DNA from: Chromatiales bacterium
GTDB lineage: Bacteria > Pseudomonadota > Gammaproteobacteria > UBA6429
Length of the DNA stretch: 64,000 nt
Direction of reading: 5' to 3'
Assembly (NCBI GenBank): GCA_027076405.1
Contig: JALTJN010000143.1
Span: forward strand, 9,501-73,500
Made by a program: the position numbers and the translations under genes. Below are positions 26,346 through 35,488 of this stretch, one piece after another. The notes beneath the pieces were generated by a model, which saw only the letters and a program-made list of their open reading frames with translations, ran no database searches and was not told where the DNA came from. The stretch's first letter is position 1. Each line of letters opens with the position of its first letter.

Positions 26346-26894
26346 CTAGAAACAAGGTTTCTCAGGTGCATCCTGATAGCGTTTAATGGCAGAAGTGATT
26401 TCATCTTTTGCAGCATCAGCATTGAGCCAGCCGTCAACTTTTACCCATTTACCTTCTTCAAGGTCTTTGTAGTGCTCAAAAAAGTGTTTAATTTGATCGA
26501 GCAGTAATTTAGGTGCATCTTCAGGAGCATGCATATCTTTGTATGTTTTACATAGCTTATTAATTGGGACAGCAAGCAGTTTTGCGTCTGGACCTGCTTC
26601 ATCCGTCATGCTTAACATACCTATGACACGGCATTGAATGACTGAACCACTGATTAAAGGAATGGGGGTAATCACCAGTACATCAACCGGATCGCCATCT
26701 TCAGATAAAGTATGAGGAATATAGCCGTAGTTGCAAGGATAGTGCATTGCGGTATTCATGAAACGGTCAACAAACATGGCGCCTGTTTCTTTGTCTACTT
26801 CGTACTTTACCGGATCACTATGAGATGGGATTTCAATAATGACGTTAATTTCGTCCGGGACATTTTTACCAGTGCTTACTCTATCCAGATTCAT
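26346..26894 (-). CDS. ppa: Inorganic pyrophosphatase
   Basis: This soluble family I pyrophosphatase hydrolyses PPi to two phosphates. The 182-residue protein contains [35 protein letters not shown] and the metal-binding [13 protein letters not shown], then DAKLLAVP and [19 protein letters not shown], the standard family motifs. A minus-strand promoter-like TAGAAT followed by AGCCGGCC lies about 60 bases upstream (near 26950). It is probably co-transcribed with the downstream phosphoesterase gene. Confidence 0.96.
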   Translation of the reverse strand: MNLDRVSTGKNVPDEINVIIEIPSHSDPVKYEVDKETGAMFVDRFMNTAMHYPCNYGYIPHTLSEDGDPVDVLVITPIPLISGSVIQCRVIGMLSMTDEAGPDAKLLAVPINKLCKTYKDMHAPEDAPKLLLDQIKHFFEHYKDLEEGKWVKVDGWLNADAAKDEITSAIKRYQDAPEKPCF

Positions 26895-27252
26895 GTATTT
26901 GATCCTCGTGAAAATTCAATATGACCTGCTTGCCAGTGAGAGGTCGAAAAAGGCCGGCTATTCTAACAGTAAGTGAGAAAAACACATAATTATCATGATT
27001 TTTTGCAAATTTATGTGTGTAGGCGGAGGTTTTCAGGGGGGCGTATTGCCAGGCAGTGTCGCAATCAAAAAAATTCAGATAAAAATTAACAAAAGGACGT
27101 CAAAATTCACGGTTAATAGCATTGACTTAGCTGGGTACAGCGATTAGTTTTAATGTTTATCGCATATTATTAAGTGGATTGTGTTGAGATTATTAAAATC
27201 CAGACGCGAACATAACGCAGTTTTAAACCCGAATTAATGGAGTATAAGAATA
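26895..27252. other. Divergent regulatory gap between ppa and adk
   Basis: These 358 bases contain no open frame I would call a gene. They hold the ppa promoter-like TAGAAT near 26950 on the minus strand, and an 8-bp inverted repeat ACACATAA at 26982-26989 with TTATGTGT at 27011-27018. A TTGACT at about 27122 could serve adk, but a matching -10 is not obvious. No riboswitch or small RNA is recognisable. Confidence 0.4.
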
Positions 27253-28539
27253 ATGAGAATCGTATTAATAGGTGCACCAGGCGGCGGCAAGGGCACACAG
27301 GCCAAATTACTAGTTGATAAATATGGCATACCGCAAATTTCAACAGGCGACTTATTACGGGCAGCGGTAAAAGCTGGCTCACCATTAGGTATGAAAGCCA
27401 AGCAAGCCATGGATGCCGGCCAACTGGTTTCGGATGAAATTGTACTTGGCATGATTAAAGAGCGTCTTGCAGAGAGTGATGCACAAAATGGCTTTATTCT
27501 TGATGGGTTTCCAAGAAATATTCCCCAGGCTGAAGCATTGGACAGCCTGCTAGATGATGTTGATAAGCCATTACAGGCAGCTTTACTTATCGATGTTGAA
27601 TTCAATATCTTAATGCAACGCTTAACCGGTCGTCGTACCTGTGGTTCATGCGGTCAGATGTTTAATATCCATACTTCACCACCTCGTATCGAAGGTCGTT
27701 GCGATAAATGCGGTGGTAGTTTAGAACATCGGGCAGATGATAATGAAGAAACGATCGGTAATCGATTAAAAGTATATGAAGCAGAAACAGCACCATTAGT
27801 TGATTATTTCCGAAAGCAAGGTAAATTACGCACTGTTCGGGGTGTTGGTGAAGTGGATTCAATTTTTGCAGCTATTCAGCGTGTGCTTGAAAGTTTACCA
27901 AGTGGGCAGGCTGCGACTACTGCATCAGCCAGTGAAGAAAAAGAGGAAGAAAAACCGGTTGAAGCAGCGGCAGAGAAAAAAGTTGTGAAGAAGAAAAAAG
28001 CCAGCAAGAAAAAAACGGCGGCGAAGAAAAAAACAAGTAAGAAGAAGACAGCTAAGAAAAAAGCAACCAAGAAAAAAGCAACCAAGAAAAAGACCAGCAA
28101 GAAGAAAGCTGCGAAGAAAAAAGTAGCAAAAAAGAAAGTTGCCAAGAAAAAAATAGCCAAGAAGAAAGCGAAGAAAAAGATCGTCAAGAAGAAAATAGCT
28201 AAGAAAAAGAAAGTTACCAAGAAGAAGGCGAAGAAAAAAGCCAAGAAAAAGGTAGCGAAGAAAAAGGCCAAGAAAAAGGTAGCGAAGAAAAAGGCCAAGA
28301 AAAAAGTAGCGAAGAAAAAGGCCAAGAAAAAAGTAGCGAAGAAAAAGGCCAAGAAAAAGGTAGCGAAGAAAAAGGCCAAGAAAAAGGTAGCGAAGAAAAA
28401 GGCCAAGAAAAAGGCCAAGAAAAAGGTAGCGAAGAAAAAGGCCAAGAAAAAAGTAGCGAAGAAAAAAGCCAAGAAAAAGGTAGCCAAAAAGAAGACAAAG
28501 AAAAAAGCAAAAAAGAAAAGTTCTCGTAAAAAAAGTTAA
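27253..28539 (+). CDS. adk: Adenylate kinase with a histone-H1-like lysine-rich C-terminal tail
   Basis: Residues 1-216 are a complete long-form adenylate kinase, which interconverts 2 ADP with ATP and AMP. It has the P-loop GAPGGGKGTQ, the AMP-binding STGDLLR and DGFPRN, and LTGRRTC. The LID carries Cys 130/133 and Cys 150/153, a zinc-type four-Cys LID. An acidic linker (about 222-240) follows. From about 241 to 428 the chain is almost only Lys, Ala, Val and Thr in KKKAKKKVA units, like bacterial histone-H1/AlgP tails. Normal enzymes end near 215. The tail is in frame with no stop, and its DNA is a 27-bp tandem repeat. Nucleic-acid binding is inferred. Confidence 0.93.
   Translation: MRIVLIGAPGGGKGTQAKLLVDKYGIPQISTGDLLRAAVKAGSPLGMKAKQAMDAGQLVSDEIVLGMIKERLAESDAQNGFILDGFPRNIPQAEALDSLLDDVDKPLQAALLIDVEFNILMQRLTGRRTCGSCGQMFNIHTSPPRIEGRCDKCGGSLEHRADDNEETIGNRLKVYEAETAPLVDYFRKQGKLRTVRGVGEVDSIFAAIQRVLESLPSGQAATTASASEEKEEEKPVEAAAEKKVVKKKKASKKKTAAKKKTSKKKTAKKKATKKKATKKKTSKKKAAKKKVAKKKVAKKKIAKKKAKKKIVKKKIAKKKKVTKKKAKKKAKKKVAKKKAKKKVAKKKAKKKVAKKKAKKKVAKKKAKKKVAKKKAKKKVAKKKAKKKAKKKVAKKKAKKKVAKKKAKKKVAKKKTKKKAKKKSSRKKS
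28222..28490 (+). repeat. 27-bp tandem repeat encoding AKKKAKKKV units
   Basis: Units built from GTAGCGAAGAAAAAG and GCCAAGAAAAA recur every 27 bases (for example at 28251, 28278, 28305, 28332, 28359 and 28386) with an extra partial unit around 28400-28424. Each unit encodes nine residues, so copy-number change keeps the adk frame. Upstream sequence from about 27985 is a more degenerate version of the same pattern. Confidence 0.9.
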
Positions 28540-28566
28540 TTTTTAATCTTATTGCTATTAATGGAG

Positions 28567-28599
28567 ATGCGGGCATATGGCTCGCATTTTCATTTTTAC
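28567..28599 (+). terminator. Rho-independent terminator after adk
   Basis: ATGCGGGC at 28567-28574 pairs with GCTCGCAT at 28580-28587 (one G-T pair) around the loop ATATG. It is followed by TTTCATTTTTACTTTT. It lies 28 bases after the adk stop codon. Confidence 0.8.
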
Positions 28600-28767
28600 T
28601 TTTAATTATACTGAAAAACAATCAATTTCATCTTAGTAAAAACCCTATTTAAATAGTGCAAATACAAAAGCTATGCTAATAATCAGAAAAAAGGCTAAGA
28701 TTTTTTTTAATTATGCCGATAGAAACACTGATAAACGGCAATTATTTGGCATAACAGAAGACAAAAA

Positions 28768-29835
28768 ATGCTTGAAGAAAAAAACATAAAAGAAGCTAAA
28801 ATTTTAATTGTTGATGATCAGCCGGCAAACGTCACGCTGATTGAAAAAATGCTTGATATTGACGGTTACATTAATGTGCTTTCCACCACTGATCCCACTC
28901 AAGTTGAATCAATTTATCTAGAACAGAATAGTGATCTTGTTTTACTTGATTTAAATATGCCTGTTATGGACGGTTATCAGGTTTTGGCAAAAATACGTGA
29001 AGTTGACCCGGATTATCCCCCTATTATTGTTTTAACCGCACAAAGCGATCGTGAATCGAGAATTAAAGCACTGGATTTAGGGGCGCGTGATTTTTTAGCC
29101 AAACCCTTTGATCGGGTCGAGCTCATGACCCGTATTCGCAATATGCTTGAAGTAAGAATAATGGCAAAGGCCATGAAGAATCAGAATAAGATTCTTGATG
29201 GCATGGTTAAGGTGCGTACCAAGGAATTAAACGATACCCGACTTGAAGTGATTCGTCGTTTAGGACGAGCAGCAGAATATCGGGATGATATGACAGGTAA
29301 TCACATTATTCGCATGAGTCGCTATTCGCAATTACTGGCGAGAGCCGCAGGCATGGATGAAAAAGAGTCTGAGATCCTGTTGAACGCCAGCCCGATGCAT
29401 GACATCGGTAAAATTGGTATTCCTGATAGTGTATTACTCAAACCGGGAAAGTTAGATCCGGATGAATGGAGCATAATGAAAACCCATGTTGATATTGGCG
29501 TGGAAATATTGTCAGGCTCTGATTCAGCATTAATGAATATGGCTGCTGAAGTTGCCCAAAATCATCATGAAAAATGGGATGGTTCAGGTTATCCCTGTGG
29601 CTTGGCAGAAGAAGATATTCCTTTTACCGGACGAGTTGTTGCTGTTGCCGATGTTTTTGATGCCCTGACAACCGAACGGCCTTACAAAAATGCATGGACA
29701 GTTGAAGACGCGGTTGATTTCTTAAAAGAGCAAAGTGGTAAACATTTTGAGCCCCGCTTAGTTGAAATATTTTTACAGATCCTGCCAGATATTCTTGATA
29801 TACGTAAACAATATTCAGATACTTCTGAAAGTTAA
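28768..29835 (+). CDS. REC-HD-GYP response regulator (RpfG-like)
   Basis: The 355-residue protein has a receiver domain (about 10-128; acidic pair Asp 16/17, phosphoacceptor Asp 61, switch Lys in FLAKPFDRVEL) and an HD-GYP domain (about 160-345) with MHDIGKIGIPD and HHEKWDGSGYP. HD-GYP domains of this layout hydrolyse c-di-GMP under phosphorylation control, as in RpfG. A short coiled linker (VKVRTKELNDTRLEV) connects the two. It lies 14 bases upstream of a REC-phosphatase gene. No partner kinase is adjacent. Confidence 0.92.
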   Translation: MLEEKNIKEAKILIVDDQPANVTLIEKMLDIDGYINVLSTTDPTQVESIYLEQNSDLVLLDLNMPVMDGYQVLAKIREVDPDYPPIIVLTAQSDRESRIKALDLGARDFLAKPFDRVELMTRIRNMLEVRIMAKAMKNQNKILDGMVKVRTKELNDTRLEVIRRLGRAAEYRDDMTGNHIIRMSRYSQLLARAAGMDEKESEILLNASPMHDIGKIGIPDSVLLKPGKLDPDEWSIMKTHVDIGVEILSGSDSALMNMAAEVAQNHHEKWDGSGYPCGLAEEDIPFTGRVVAVADVFDALTTERPYKNAWTVEDAVDFLKEQSGKHFEPRLVEIFLQILPDILDIRKQYSDTSES

Positions 29836-29849
29836 AAACTGAGACTTTT

Positions 29850-31019
29850 ATGGGCAAGGAAGAATCCAAAATAAAAATTTTAGCTGTTGACGATAATATT
29901 GTTAATATTAAAGTGCTGAGTCAGTATTTATTAAAACAAAATTATGACGTTATCACTGCAGAGTCCGGTGAAGAAGCGATAGAGAAATATAAATCTGAAA
30001 CGCCGGATATCATCTTAATGGATATTATGATGGGCGGTATGAATGGACTGGAAGCCACTGCAAAAATTAAAGCGCTGTCCGGTGACGTCTGGATTCCTGT
30101 TATCTTTATGAGTGCCCTTGCCTCGGAAGAAGATAAAATTAAAGGACTAGATGTTGGTGGTGATGACTACATTACTAAACCTATCGAGTTCAATATTCTC
30201 GGGGCTAAATTAAAAGCCGTTCAACGTATTTCTGATATGCAGAATAAACTTTCTGCAACTATGCTCGAACTGCAACAATACAAGAAAGCTGAAGAGAACG
30301 AGCAATCCATGGCTTATGACTTAATGGAAAGTTTATTTGATACCGGTCATCTTGAAGGTAAGGCATTTCACGTCTGGCACATTCCGGCAACACGTTTTAG
30401 CGGCGATTTAATTGTTGCAGAAAAACATTCAGAAGATCGCTTTTATTTGTTACATGCCGATTCAACCGGACATGGTTTAACCGCTGCACTTCCCTTACTA
30501 CCGGTATCACAAACATTTAATCATATGGCAGAGAAAGGATATTCAATCGGCCAGATTGCACGGCGTATGAATCAACAGCTCAAAGCTATCATGCCCATTA
30601 ATCGTTTTGTTGCGGTAACTCTTTTGTTAGTTGATTACCACAATAATATGATTGAAATCTGGAATGGTGGCAATCCTTCTGTTTTCGTAGTGAATGAAAA
30701 TAAAGAGGTGGTTAAAACATTTGAATCAACACACCTTGCTTTGGGTATTTTACCGGATGAATCTTTTGATCCGAAAACGGAATTTGTTAGTTGTGAAGGT
30801 AATAATTCTATCGTGTTATATTCTGATGGTTTAATAGAAGCTGAAAATGCCGAGGGTGAGCCTTTCGATGAAATCATGTTAAAAGAGATTTTAAAAACTG
30901 ATTCAAATGCACCTGTTTTACGTAATAATATTGTTGAAGCGGTTAGTCAGCATCTTAATGGCGAAAAAGCACATGATGATATGTCTTTAATAGTATTAAA
31001 TACTCAACTGGAAGATTAG
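29850..31019 (+). CDS. REC-PP2C (SpoIIE-type) phosphatase response regulator
   Basis: The 389-residue protein combines a receiver domain (acidic pair Asp 14/15, phosphoacceptor Asp 58 in DIILMDIMMGG, Lys in DYITKPIEF) with a C-terminal SpoIIE/PP2C-like phosphatase domain (about 165-385). The latter has SGDLIVAEKH, LLHADSTGHGLTAAL, LYSDGLIEAENAEGE and HDDMSLIVL, the metal-binding acidic residues of the family. RsbU/RssB-like proteins of this type dephosphorylate anti-anti-sigma factors. No STAS or anti-sigma gene is nearby, so the target is unknown. It pairs with the upstream REC-HD-GYP gene in one operon. Confidence 0.9.
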   Translation: MGKEESKIKILAVDDNIVNIKVLSQYLLKQNYDVITAESGEEAIEKYKSETPDIILMDIMMGGMNGLEATAKIKALSGDVWIPVIFMSALASEEDKIKGLDVGGDDYITKPIEFNILGAKLKAVQRISDMQNKLSATMLELQQYKKAEENEQSMAYDLMESLFDTGHLEGKAFHVWHIPATRFSGDLIVAEKHSEDRFYLLHADSTGHGLTAALPLLPVSQTFNHMAEKGYSIGQIARRMNQQLKAIMPINRFVAVTLLLVDYHNNMIEIWNGGNPSVFVVNENKEVVKTFESTHLALGILPDESFDPKTEFVSCEGNNSIVLYSDGLIEAENAEGEPFDEIMLKEILKTDSNAPVLRNNIVEAVSQHLNGEKAHDDMSLIVLNTQLED

Positions 31020-31040
31020 GCTAGGTTAAACTTTCATCTA

Positions 31041-31068
31041 TTATCTGATTTTCGCCTTATCAGGATAA
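31041..31068. terminator. Hairpin between convergent genes
   Basis: TTATCTGAT at 31041-31049 pairs with ATCAGGATAA at 31059-31068 with one bulged G, in the gap between the REC-PP2C gene and the convergent phospholipase-D-family gene. The T-run downstream is weak, so this is only a candidate. Confidence 0.35.
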
Positions 31069-31100
31069 AATCATTCTAACACCTGAAAATTCTGCAGAAC

Positions 31101-32246
31101 CTAACGTTTAAATTTTTGGCTGATCACGCCAAGTAAGTATATTGCCAGTCCTGAAATCCATTCTTTAAGTTTTAGTGAAAGAGAACGTGTAGTCCATTGA
31201 TTTAAAATTATTAAATGACTTCTGGTAAAATCATGCAGAAATAATTTAAATATTTTTTTATGACTATCAGGATCATAAACCTCTATGTTTGCATCAAGGT
31301 TTAAAAACTGATTCCAGCGATCAAGGTTGCTTGAACCAATAGTATACCAGTTATCACATAGGATAATTTTAGCGTGGGTAAAACGGGGCTGAAATTCATA
31401 AATAGCAATATTTGCTTTTAATAAGCGTTGATAATAGCGTTGCATTCCATAAGTGACCCATTTGTGATCACTATGCGGACCAGGAAATATGAGGCGAACA
31501 TCAACCCCTTTTCTGGCTGCATGACGTAATGCGCGCCTTATTTTCCAGCTGCTAATAAAATAAGGTGATGTTAGCCAGACCTGATGTTTACTGGAACGAA
31601 TACGGGTAATAATAGCGCGAATAATTTCATTTTTTTCAGCGCCTGCAGCTACCAGTACCCGGGATTTTTTTATCGAGCTGGATGATTGACCTGTTTCGTG
31701 TTTTTCATAATGAAGCAGAGAATGTTTTTGTTTTTTCCAGATGCGATTAAATGAATCATTTAGATCAGTAACAACATTCCCTGTCACTTTCAGCATAACA
31801 TCATGCCAGTAGTCAGTACTGGTTTCAGGATTAAACTGATCCGTAATGCCGGCGCCACCGATAAAGGCAGTTTTTTTATCTATGCTTAATAATTTTCGAT
31901 GATCCCGTTTTAAACTTTTTCCAAAATTGAAAAGGCTGGCAGGATTATAAAGTAGTATTTCGATACCGGAGTTTAACAGCCTGTTTTTATCGTCACGACT
32001 TAATCCTTTGGAACCATATTCATCTAATATAATAAAAACATCCACACCTCGTGCTTTTGCATCACATAATTTGTTAATGAAAAGATCTGCTGTTTTGCCT
32101 GACTCGAATAGGTAGGTCTCAAGTAAAATACATACCCCGGCTTTTTCTATCTCGGCAAGCATGGACGAGAAATAACTATTGCCATCAACTAATACTTCAA
32201 AGGTATTATTGTGACGCCAAGGATAATGATATGCTTTTTTTCTCAT
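31101..32246 (-). CDS. Cardiolipin synthase-like phospholipase D family protein
   Basis: The 381-residue protein has two PLD half-sites: DHRKLLSIDKKTAFIGGAGI (HxK...D) and THAKIILCDNWYTIGSSNLD (HxK...D). The opening FEVLVDGNSYFSSMLAEIEKA and ILLETYLFESGKTAD resemble ClsB-type cardiolipin synthases, which lack the N-terminal membrane helices of ClsA. A hydrophobic C-terminal segment near 358-372 (ISGLAIYLLGVIS) may anchor it. It probably transfers phosphatidyl groups at the inner membrane. It lies 12 bases downstream of rnd on the same strand. Confidence 0.88.
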   Translation of the reverse strand: MRKKAYHYPWRHNNTFEVLVDGNSYFSSMLAEIEKAGVCILLETYLFESGKTADLFINKLCDAKARGVDVFIILDEYGSKGLSRDDKNRLLNSGIEILLYNPASLFNFGKSLKRDHRKLLSIDKKTAFIGGAGITDQFNPETSTDYWHDVMLKVTGNVVTDLNDSFNRIWKKQKHSLLHYEKHETGQSSSSIKKSRVLVAAGAEKNEIIRAIITRIRSSKHQVWLTSPYFISSWKIRRALRHAARKGVDVRLIFPGPHSDHKWVTYGMQRYYQRLLKANIAIYEFQPRFTHAKIILCDNWYTIGSSNLDRWNQFLNLDANIEVYDPDSHKKIFKLFLHDFTRSHLIILNQWTTRSLSLKLKEWISGLAIYLLGVISQKFKR

Positions 32247-32258
32247 ATCAAATTGTAT

Positions 32259-33437
32259 TTATTTAGCTGACTTTATCGGGATTATTTTATTGTTTTCAAT
32301 TGCCAAACTAAATTTTCCGGCGAGTAATTCCTGTATTGTTTTACCTGCAAGCTGATAACGCCACCCCTGTAATAGAGAGATATGAGTTTCTCCCTGAATA
32401 AGTTTCTCGATTTCTTTTCTATTGGCTATATTAGACGGACTGATATTTTGTTCATTGGCAATAATTTTTAATTGAGTCAGCAATAAATCGGCGACTATGT
32501 CCTGATCGGAAGAGAGTCTTTTTGGTTTTTTGCTTGAGGGTAAATCCGCTTCGTTAAGTTGCAGCGCCTTGTTAACACATTCAAGAATTTCTTTGCCTGA
32601 TTTATCGATTATGGCTTTTTTTATATTATTGATTTTTTCTAGCTGTGAAATATCTTTAGGAAGAAGTTGTGCTGCGGCAAGTAAAATATCATCGGCAAGT
32701 ATCCAGCGGCGTGGCAGATCTTTTTTAATGGCCATTTCTTCACGCCATTGAGAAATATTTTTTGCTGCTGCCAGTTGTCGTGGTCTTAAACGGTTTATCC
32801 CTTTTACTTTACTCCAGGCATCTTCAGGATGAGTAATATAGAGTGAGGGTTTACATAATGCTTCAAATTCTGAATTCAGCCAGTTTTCCCTTTTCTGTTC
32901 AGTAAGTTGTTTTATCAATATTGGATAGAGTTGGCGTAAATACACAACATCATCACTGGCATAACGTATTTGTTCTTTACTTAATGGGCGCCTGCTCCAG
33001 TCCGCACGGGTATGTGCTTTATCAAGTTGAACACCTAAACATTTACTGACTAATGCTCCATAGCCGACCTGCTCACCATAACCTAAAAGACTGGCTGCCA
33101 GTTGGGAGTCAAACAGCGGTTGGGGAAGTTCTTTATTCAAGTCATAAAATATTTCGTAATCCTGCCGCGCAGAATGGAGAACTTTTAATTTGTTGTTGTC
33201 ATTAATAATATTCATTAACGGGGAAATATCAGTTAGTGCAATAGGATCAACACAGGCAACAACATCGTCGGTTGCAAGCTGTAGCAGACATAATTTTGCC
33301 CGATAGGTTTTTTCGCGAATAAACTCTGTGTCGAGAATAAGTAATTTGGCATCTTTTATACTCTCACATAGTGTTTTTAGTTTACTTTGCGTATCAACAT
33401 ACAAAATATCATATTCAATTTCATTATTATCAGACAT
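32259..33437 (-). CDS. rnd: Ribonuclease D
   Basis: RNase D is a 3'-5' exoribonuclease that trims tRNA and other stable RNA ends. The 392-residue protein has the DEDDy exonuclease motifs: LLILDTEFIREKTY (Exo I), HSARQDYEIFYD (Exo II) and IRYASDDVVYLRQLYP (Exo III, with Tyr and Asp). An HRDC region follows, with RLRPRQLAAAKNISQWREEMA, and a second helical domain toward the C-terminus. The length is typical. It is the first gene of a pair with the PLD-family gene and divergent from the membrane-protein/mpl genes. Confidence 0.94.
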   Translation of the reverse strand: MSDNNEIEYDILYVDTQSKLKTLCESIKDAKLLILDTEFIREKTYRAKLCLLQLATDDVVACVDPIALTDISPLMNIINDNNKLKVLHSARQDYEIFYDLNKELPQPLFDSQLAASLLGYGEQVGYGALVSKCLGVQLDKAHTRADWSRRPLSKEQIRYASDDVVYLRQLYPILIKQLTEQKRENWLNSEFEALCKPSLYITHPEDAWSKVKGINRLRPRQLAAAKNISQWREEMAIKKDLPRRWILADDILLAAAQLLPKDISQLEKINNIKKAIIDKSGKEILECVNKALQLNEADLPSSKKPKRLSSDQDIVADLLLTQLKIIANEQNISPSNIANRKEIEKLIQGETHISLLQGWRYQLAGKTIQELLAGKFSLAIENNKIIPIKSAK

Positions 33438-33550
33438 CTAATAGACCTGTTGGAGGATTTAGTTCGTATAATAACAAAATGCTATTTCTTGTACGAGCTA
33501 TGCAGGGTAAGATAATCATTTAAAAGAATAATAAAGAGTAAAAGCTTGTC

Positions 33551-34069
33551 ATGCTGCAATTAATCAGAATATTTTGGGCCATTTGCCGGTTACAAACCGG
33601 GCCGCAAAATTTACCAAAAGGCCGTAATTTGCTGATTTCAGCAGTATTGGCCGGTATTCTGGTTGATAGCTTCGCCTCGTCGATATTGATTCCCGACTTA
33701 AGCGGATTTCAAATATTTTTAACAGTGACTATGTATAATGTCATGATATTGGTTGCTGTTTATTTACTATTAATGATTATTGGTTATCAGGAACGGGGCA
33801 TACAAACTTTGACGGCGATAGCCGGTTCAGGTTTGTTTATTAGTTTAGTGTTATTGCCGGGATTAATGATGATGAGTCTGGCAGATGAAGATGTGAAATC
33901 ATTTGCTTTATTTATTCTGATTGATAATGTGTGGCGTATCGCGGTTAATGCACATATTTTTCGTCATGCATTATCGGTTAATTTATTAATGGCGATGATT
34001 GTTTCTGTTAGTTATTTGCTTTTCGGTGTGCTCATTGCTGACTTTATTATACCAATACAAAATCATTAA
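33551..34069 (+). CDS. Conserved inner-membrane protein upstream of mpl
   Basis: I cannot name this 172-residue protein. It has an N-terminal amphipathic stretch (LQLIRIFWAICRLQTGPQNLP) and four to five membrane segments. The pattern FWAICRLQTGPQNLPKG near the start resembles a small group of uncharacterised proteobacterial membrane proteins. The reading frame shows normal neighbour-like codon use. It ends 20 bases before mpl and is probably co-transcribed with it, so a cell-envelope role is possible by position only. Confidence 0.75.
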   Translation: MLQLIRIFWAICRLQTGPQNLPKGRNLLISAVLAGILVDSFASSILIPDLSGFQIFLTVTMYNVMILVAVYLLLMIIGYQERGIQTLTAIAGSGLFISLVLLPGLMMMSLADEDVKSFALFILIDNVWRIAVNAHIFRHALSVNLLMAMIVSVSYLLFGVLIADFIIPIQNH

Positions 34070-34089
34070 AGAGTAATTAGGAAAATTTA

Positions 34090-35442
34090 ATGCATATTCA
34101 TATTCTTGGTATCTGTGGCACATTTATGGGCGGGCTTGCATTGATTGCTCGTGAGCTTGGGCATACAGTAAGTGGTTCAGATGCAAATGTGTACCCTCCC
34201 ATGAGTACACAACTCCAAGAACAGGGCATAACCTTAATGCAGGGTTACGAGTCTGCACATTTAGATCCCGAGCCAGATATTGTGGTTATTGGAAATGCTT
34301 TATCTCGTGGCAATCCGGCTGTCGAAGCCGTTTTAGAAAGAGGTTTACGTTATACCTCCGGTGCACAATGGTTATCTGATTATGTTCTGCACGATCGTTG
34401 GGTGCTTGCCGTAGCCGGTACACATGGGAAAACATCAACAGCAAGTTTGTTAGCCTGGCTTCTGGAAGACAATAAATTATCACCGGGTTTTTTAATTGGT
34501 GGTATCCCCGCTAACTTTGGTATTTCAGCGCGTTTAGGCGAAACACCTTTTTTCGTTGTTGAAGCTGATGAGTATGATACGGCATTTTTTGATAAACGCT
34601 CTAAATTCGTTCATTACCACCCACGTACTTTAATTTTAAATAACTTAGAATACGATCATGCGGATATTTTCCCGAATATTGAAGCAATACAAACACAGTT
34701 TCATCATTTATTACGCACTGTCCCTGCAAACGGTTTAGTCATTAGCCATGCTGGTGATCGTTATCTGGATGAAACAATTAAACGAGGTTGCTGGACGACT
34801 GTTGAATATTTTTCCGGTAAACAAACAAAAGGCTGGCAGGCAATACCGGTTACTGCTGATGGTGAAGAGTTTGATGTTCTTTTTGGCGTCGAGAAAGTTG
34901 CGTCAGCAAAATGGTCAATGCTTGGGCAGCATAATATGGATAATGCTCTAGCAGCAATTGCCGCTGCCCGTCATGTTGGTGTACCTGCGGATTTGTCGGT
35001 AGAAAGTTTAGCGGCTTTTAAAGGAATAAAACGACGTATGGAATGTCTTGCCGTTGTAAATGGGGTGACTGTTTATGATGATTTTGCGCACCATCCTACG
35101 GCAATCAAGTTTACTTTAGATGGTTTACGCAAGAAGGTCGGCAATAAAAAGATAATTGCTATTCTCGAACCGCGTTCAAACACCATGAAAATGGGTGTAC
35201 ATAAAGATACACTTGCAGCATCTTTAGCTGAGGCGGATGATGTATATTTGTATCAAGCGGAAAGTTTGGATTGGGATCTGGCCATAGAATTAAATATGGA
35301 TACAAATAATGTATTTTCTTCAACACAAGCTATTATTGACAAAGTGGTTGCAGAAGCAAAAGACAGCGATCATATTGTGATTATGAGTAATGGTGGTTTT
35401 GAAGGGATTCATCAAAAAATAATCGATGGCCTGAAAAATTAA
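34090..35442 (+). CDS. mpl: Murein tripeptide ligase Mpl
   Basis: Mpl joins recycled L-Ala-gamma-D-Glu-meso-DAP to UDP-MurNAc in peptidoglycan recycling. The 450-residue Mur-family ligase opens MHIHILGICGTFMGGLALIA, the Mpl-specific N-terminus. It has the ATP loop GTHGKTSTASLLAW near residue 110, VVEADEYDTAFFDKRSKFVH, LNNLEYDHADIFPN and DDFAHHPTAI. The combination separates Mpl from MurC. The length agrees with the family. It is followed after 46 bases by ubiX. Confidence 0.96.
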   Translation: MHIHILGICGTFMGGLALIARELGHTVSGSDANVYPPMSTQLQEQGITLMQGYESAHLDPEPDIVVIGNALSRGNPAVEAVLERGLRYTSGAQWLSDYVLHDRWVLAVAGTHGKTSTASLLAWLLEDNKLSPGFLIGGIPANFGISARLGETPFFVVEADEYDTAFFDKRSKFVHYHPRTLILNNLEYDHADIFPNIEAIQTQFHHLLRTVPANGLVISHAGDRYLDETIKRGCWTTVEYFSGKQTKGWQAIPVTADGEEFDVLFGVEKVASAKWSMLGQHNMDNALAAIAAARHVGVPADLSVESLAAFKGIKRRMECLAVVNGVTVYDDFAHHPTAIKFTLDGLRKKVGNKKIIAILEPRSNTMKMGVHKDTLAASLAEADDVYLYQAESLDWDLAIELNMDTNNVFSSTQAIIDKVVAEAKDSDHIVIMSNGGFEGIHQKIIDGLKN

Positions 35443-35488
35443 AAACAAAATGGTTTTAATATTTAGAGATAAGAGAGAAACTTAAAGC

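Noticed and set aside
26327..26437. N-terminal extension of the YfcE-like phosphoesterase
   Set aside because: The extended frame overlaps ppa and its translation has no family similarity; the MKVCIVSDSHDN start is the natural one.
28222..28490. Possible CRISPR array
   Set aside because: The 27-bp units are contiguous with no spacers and encode protein in frame with adk.
27876..28621. Long antisense open frames opposite the adk tail
   Set aside because: They are the reverse translation of a Lys-rich tandem repeat (Phe/Ala/Leu or Phe/Ser/Trp/Pro repeats), produced by a lack of stop codons in A/G-rich DNA.
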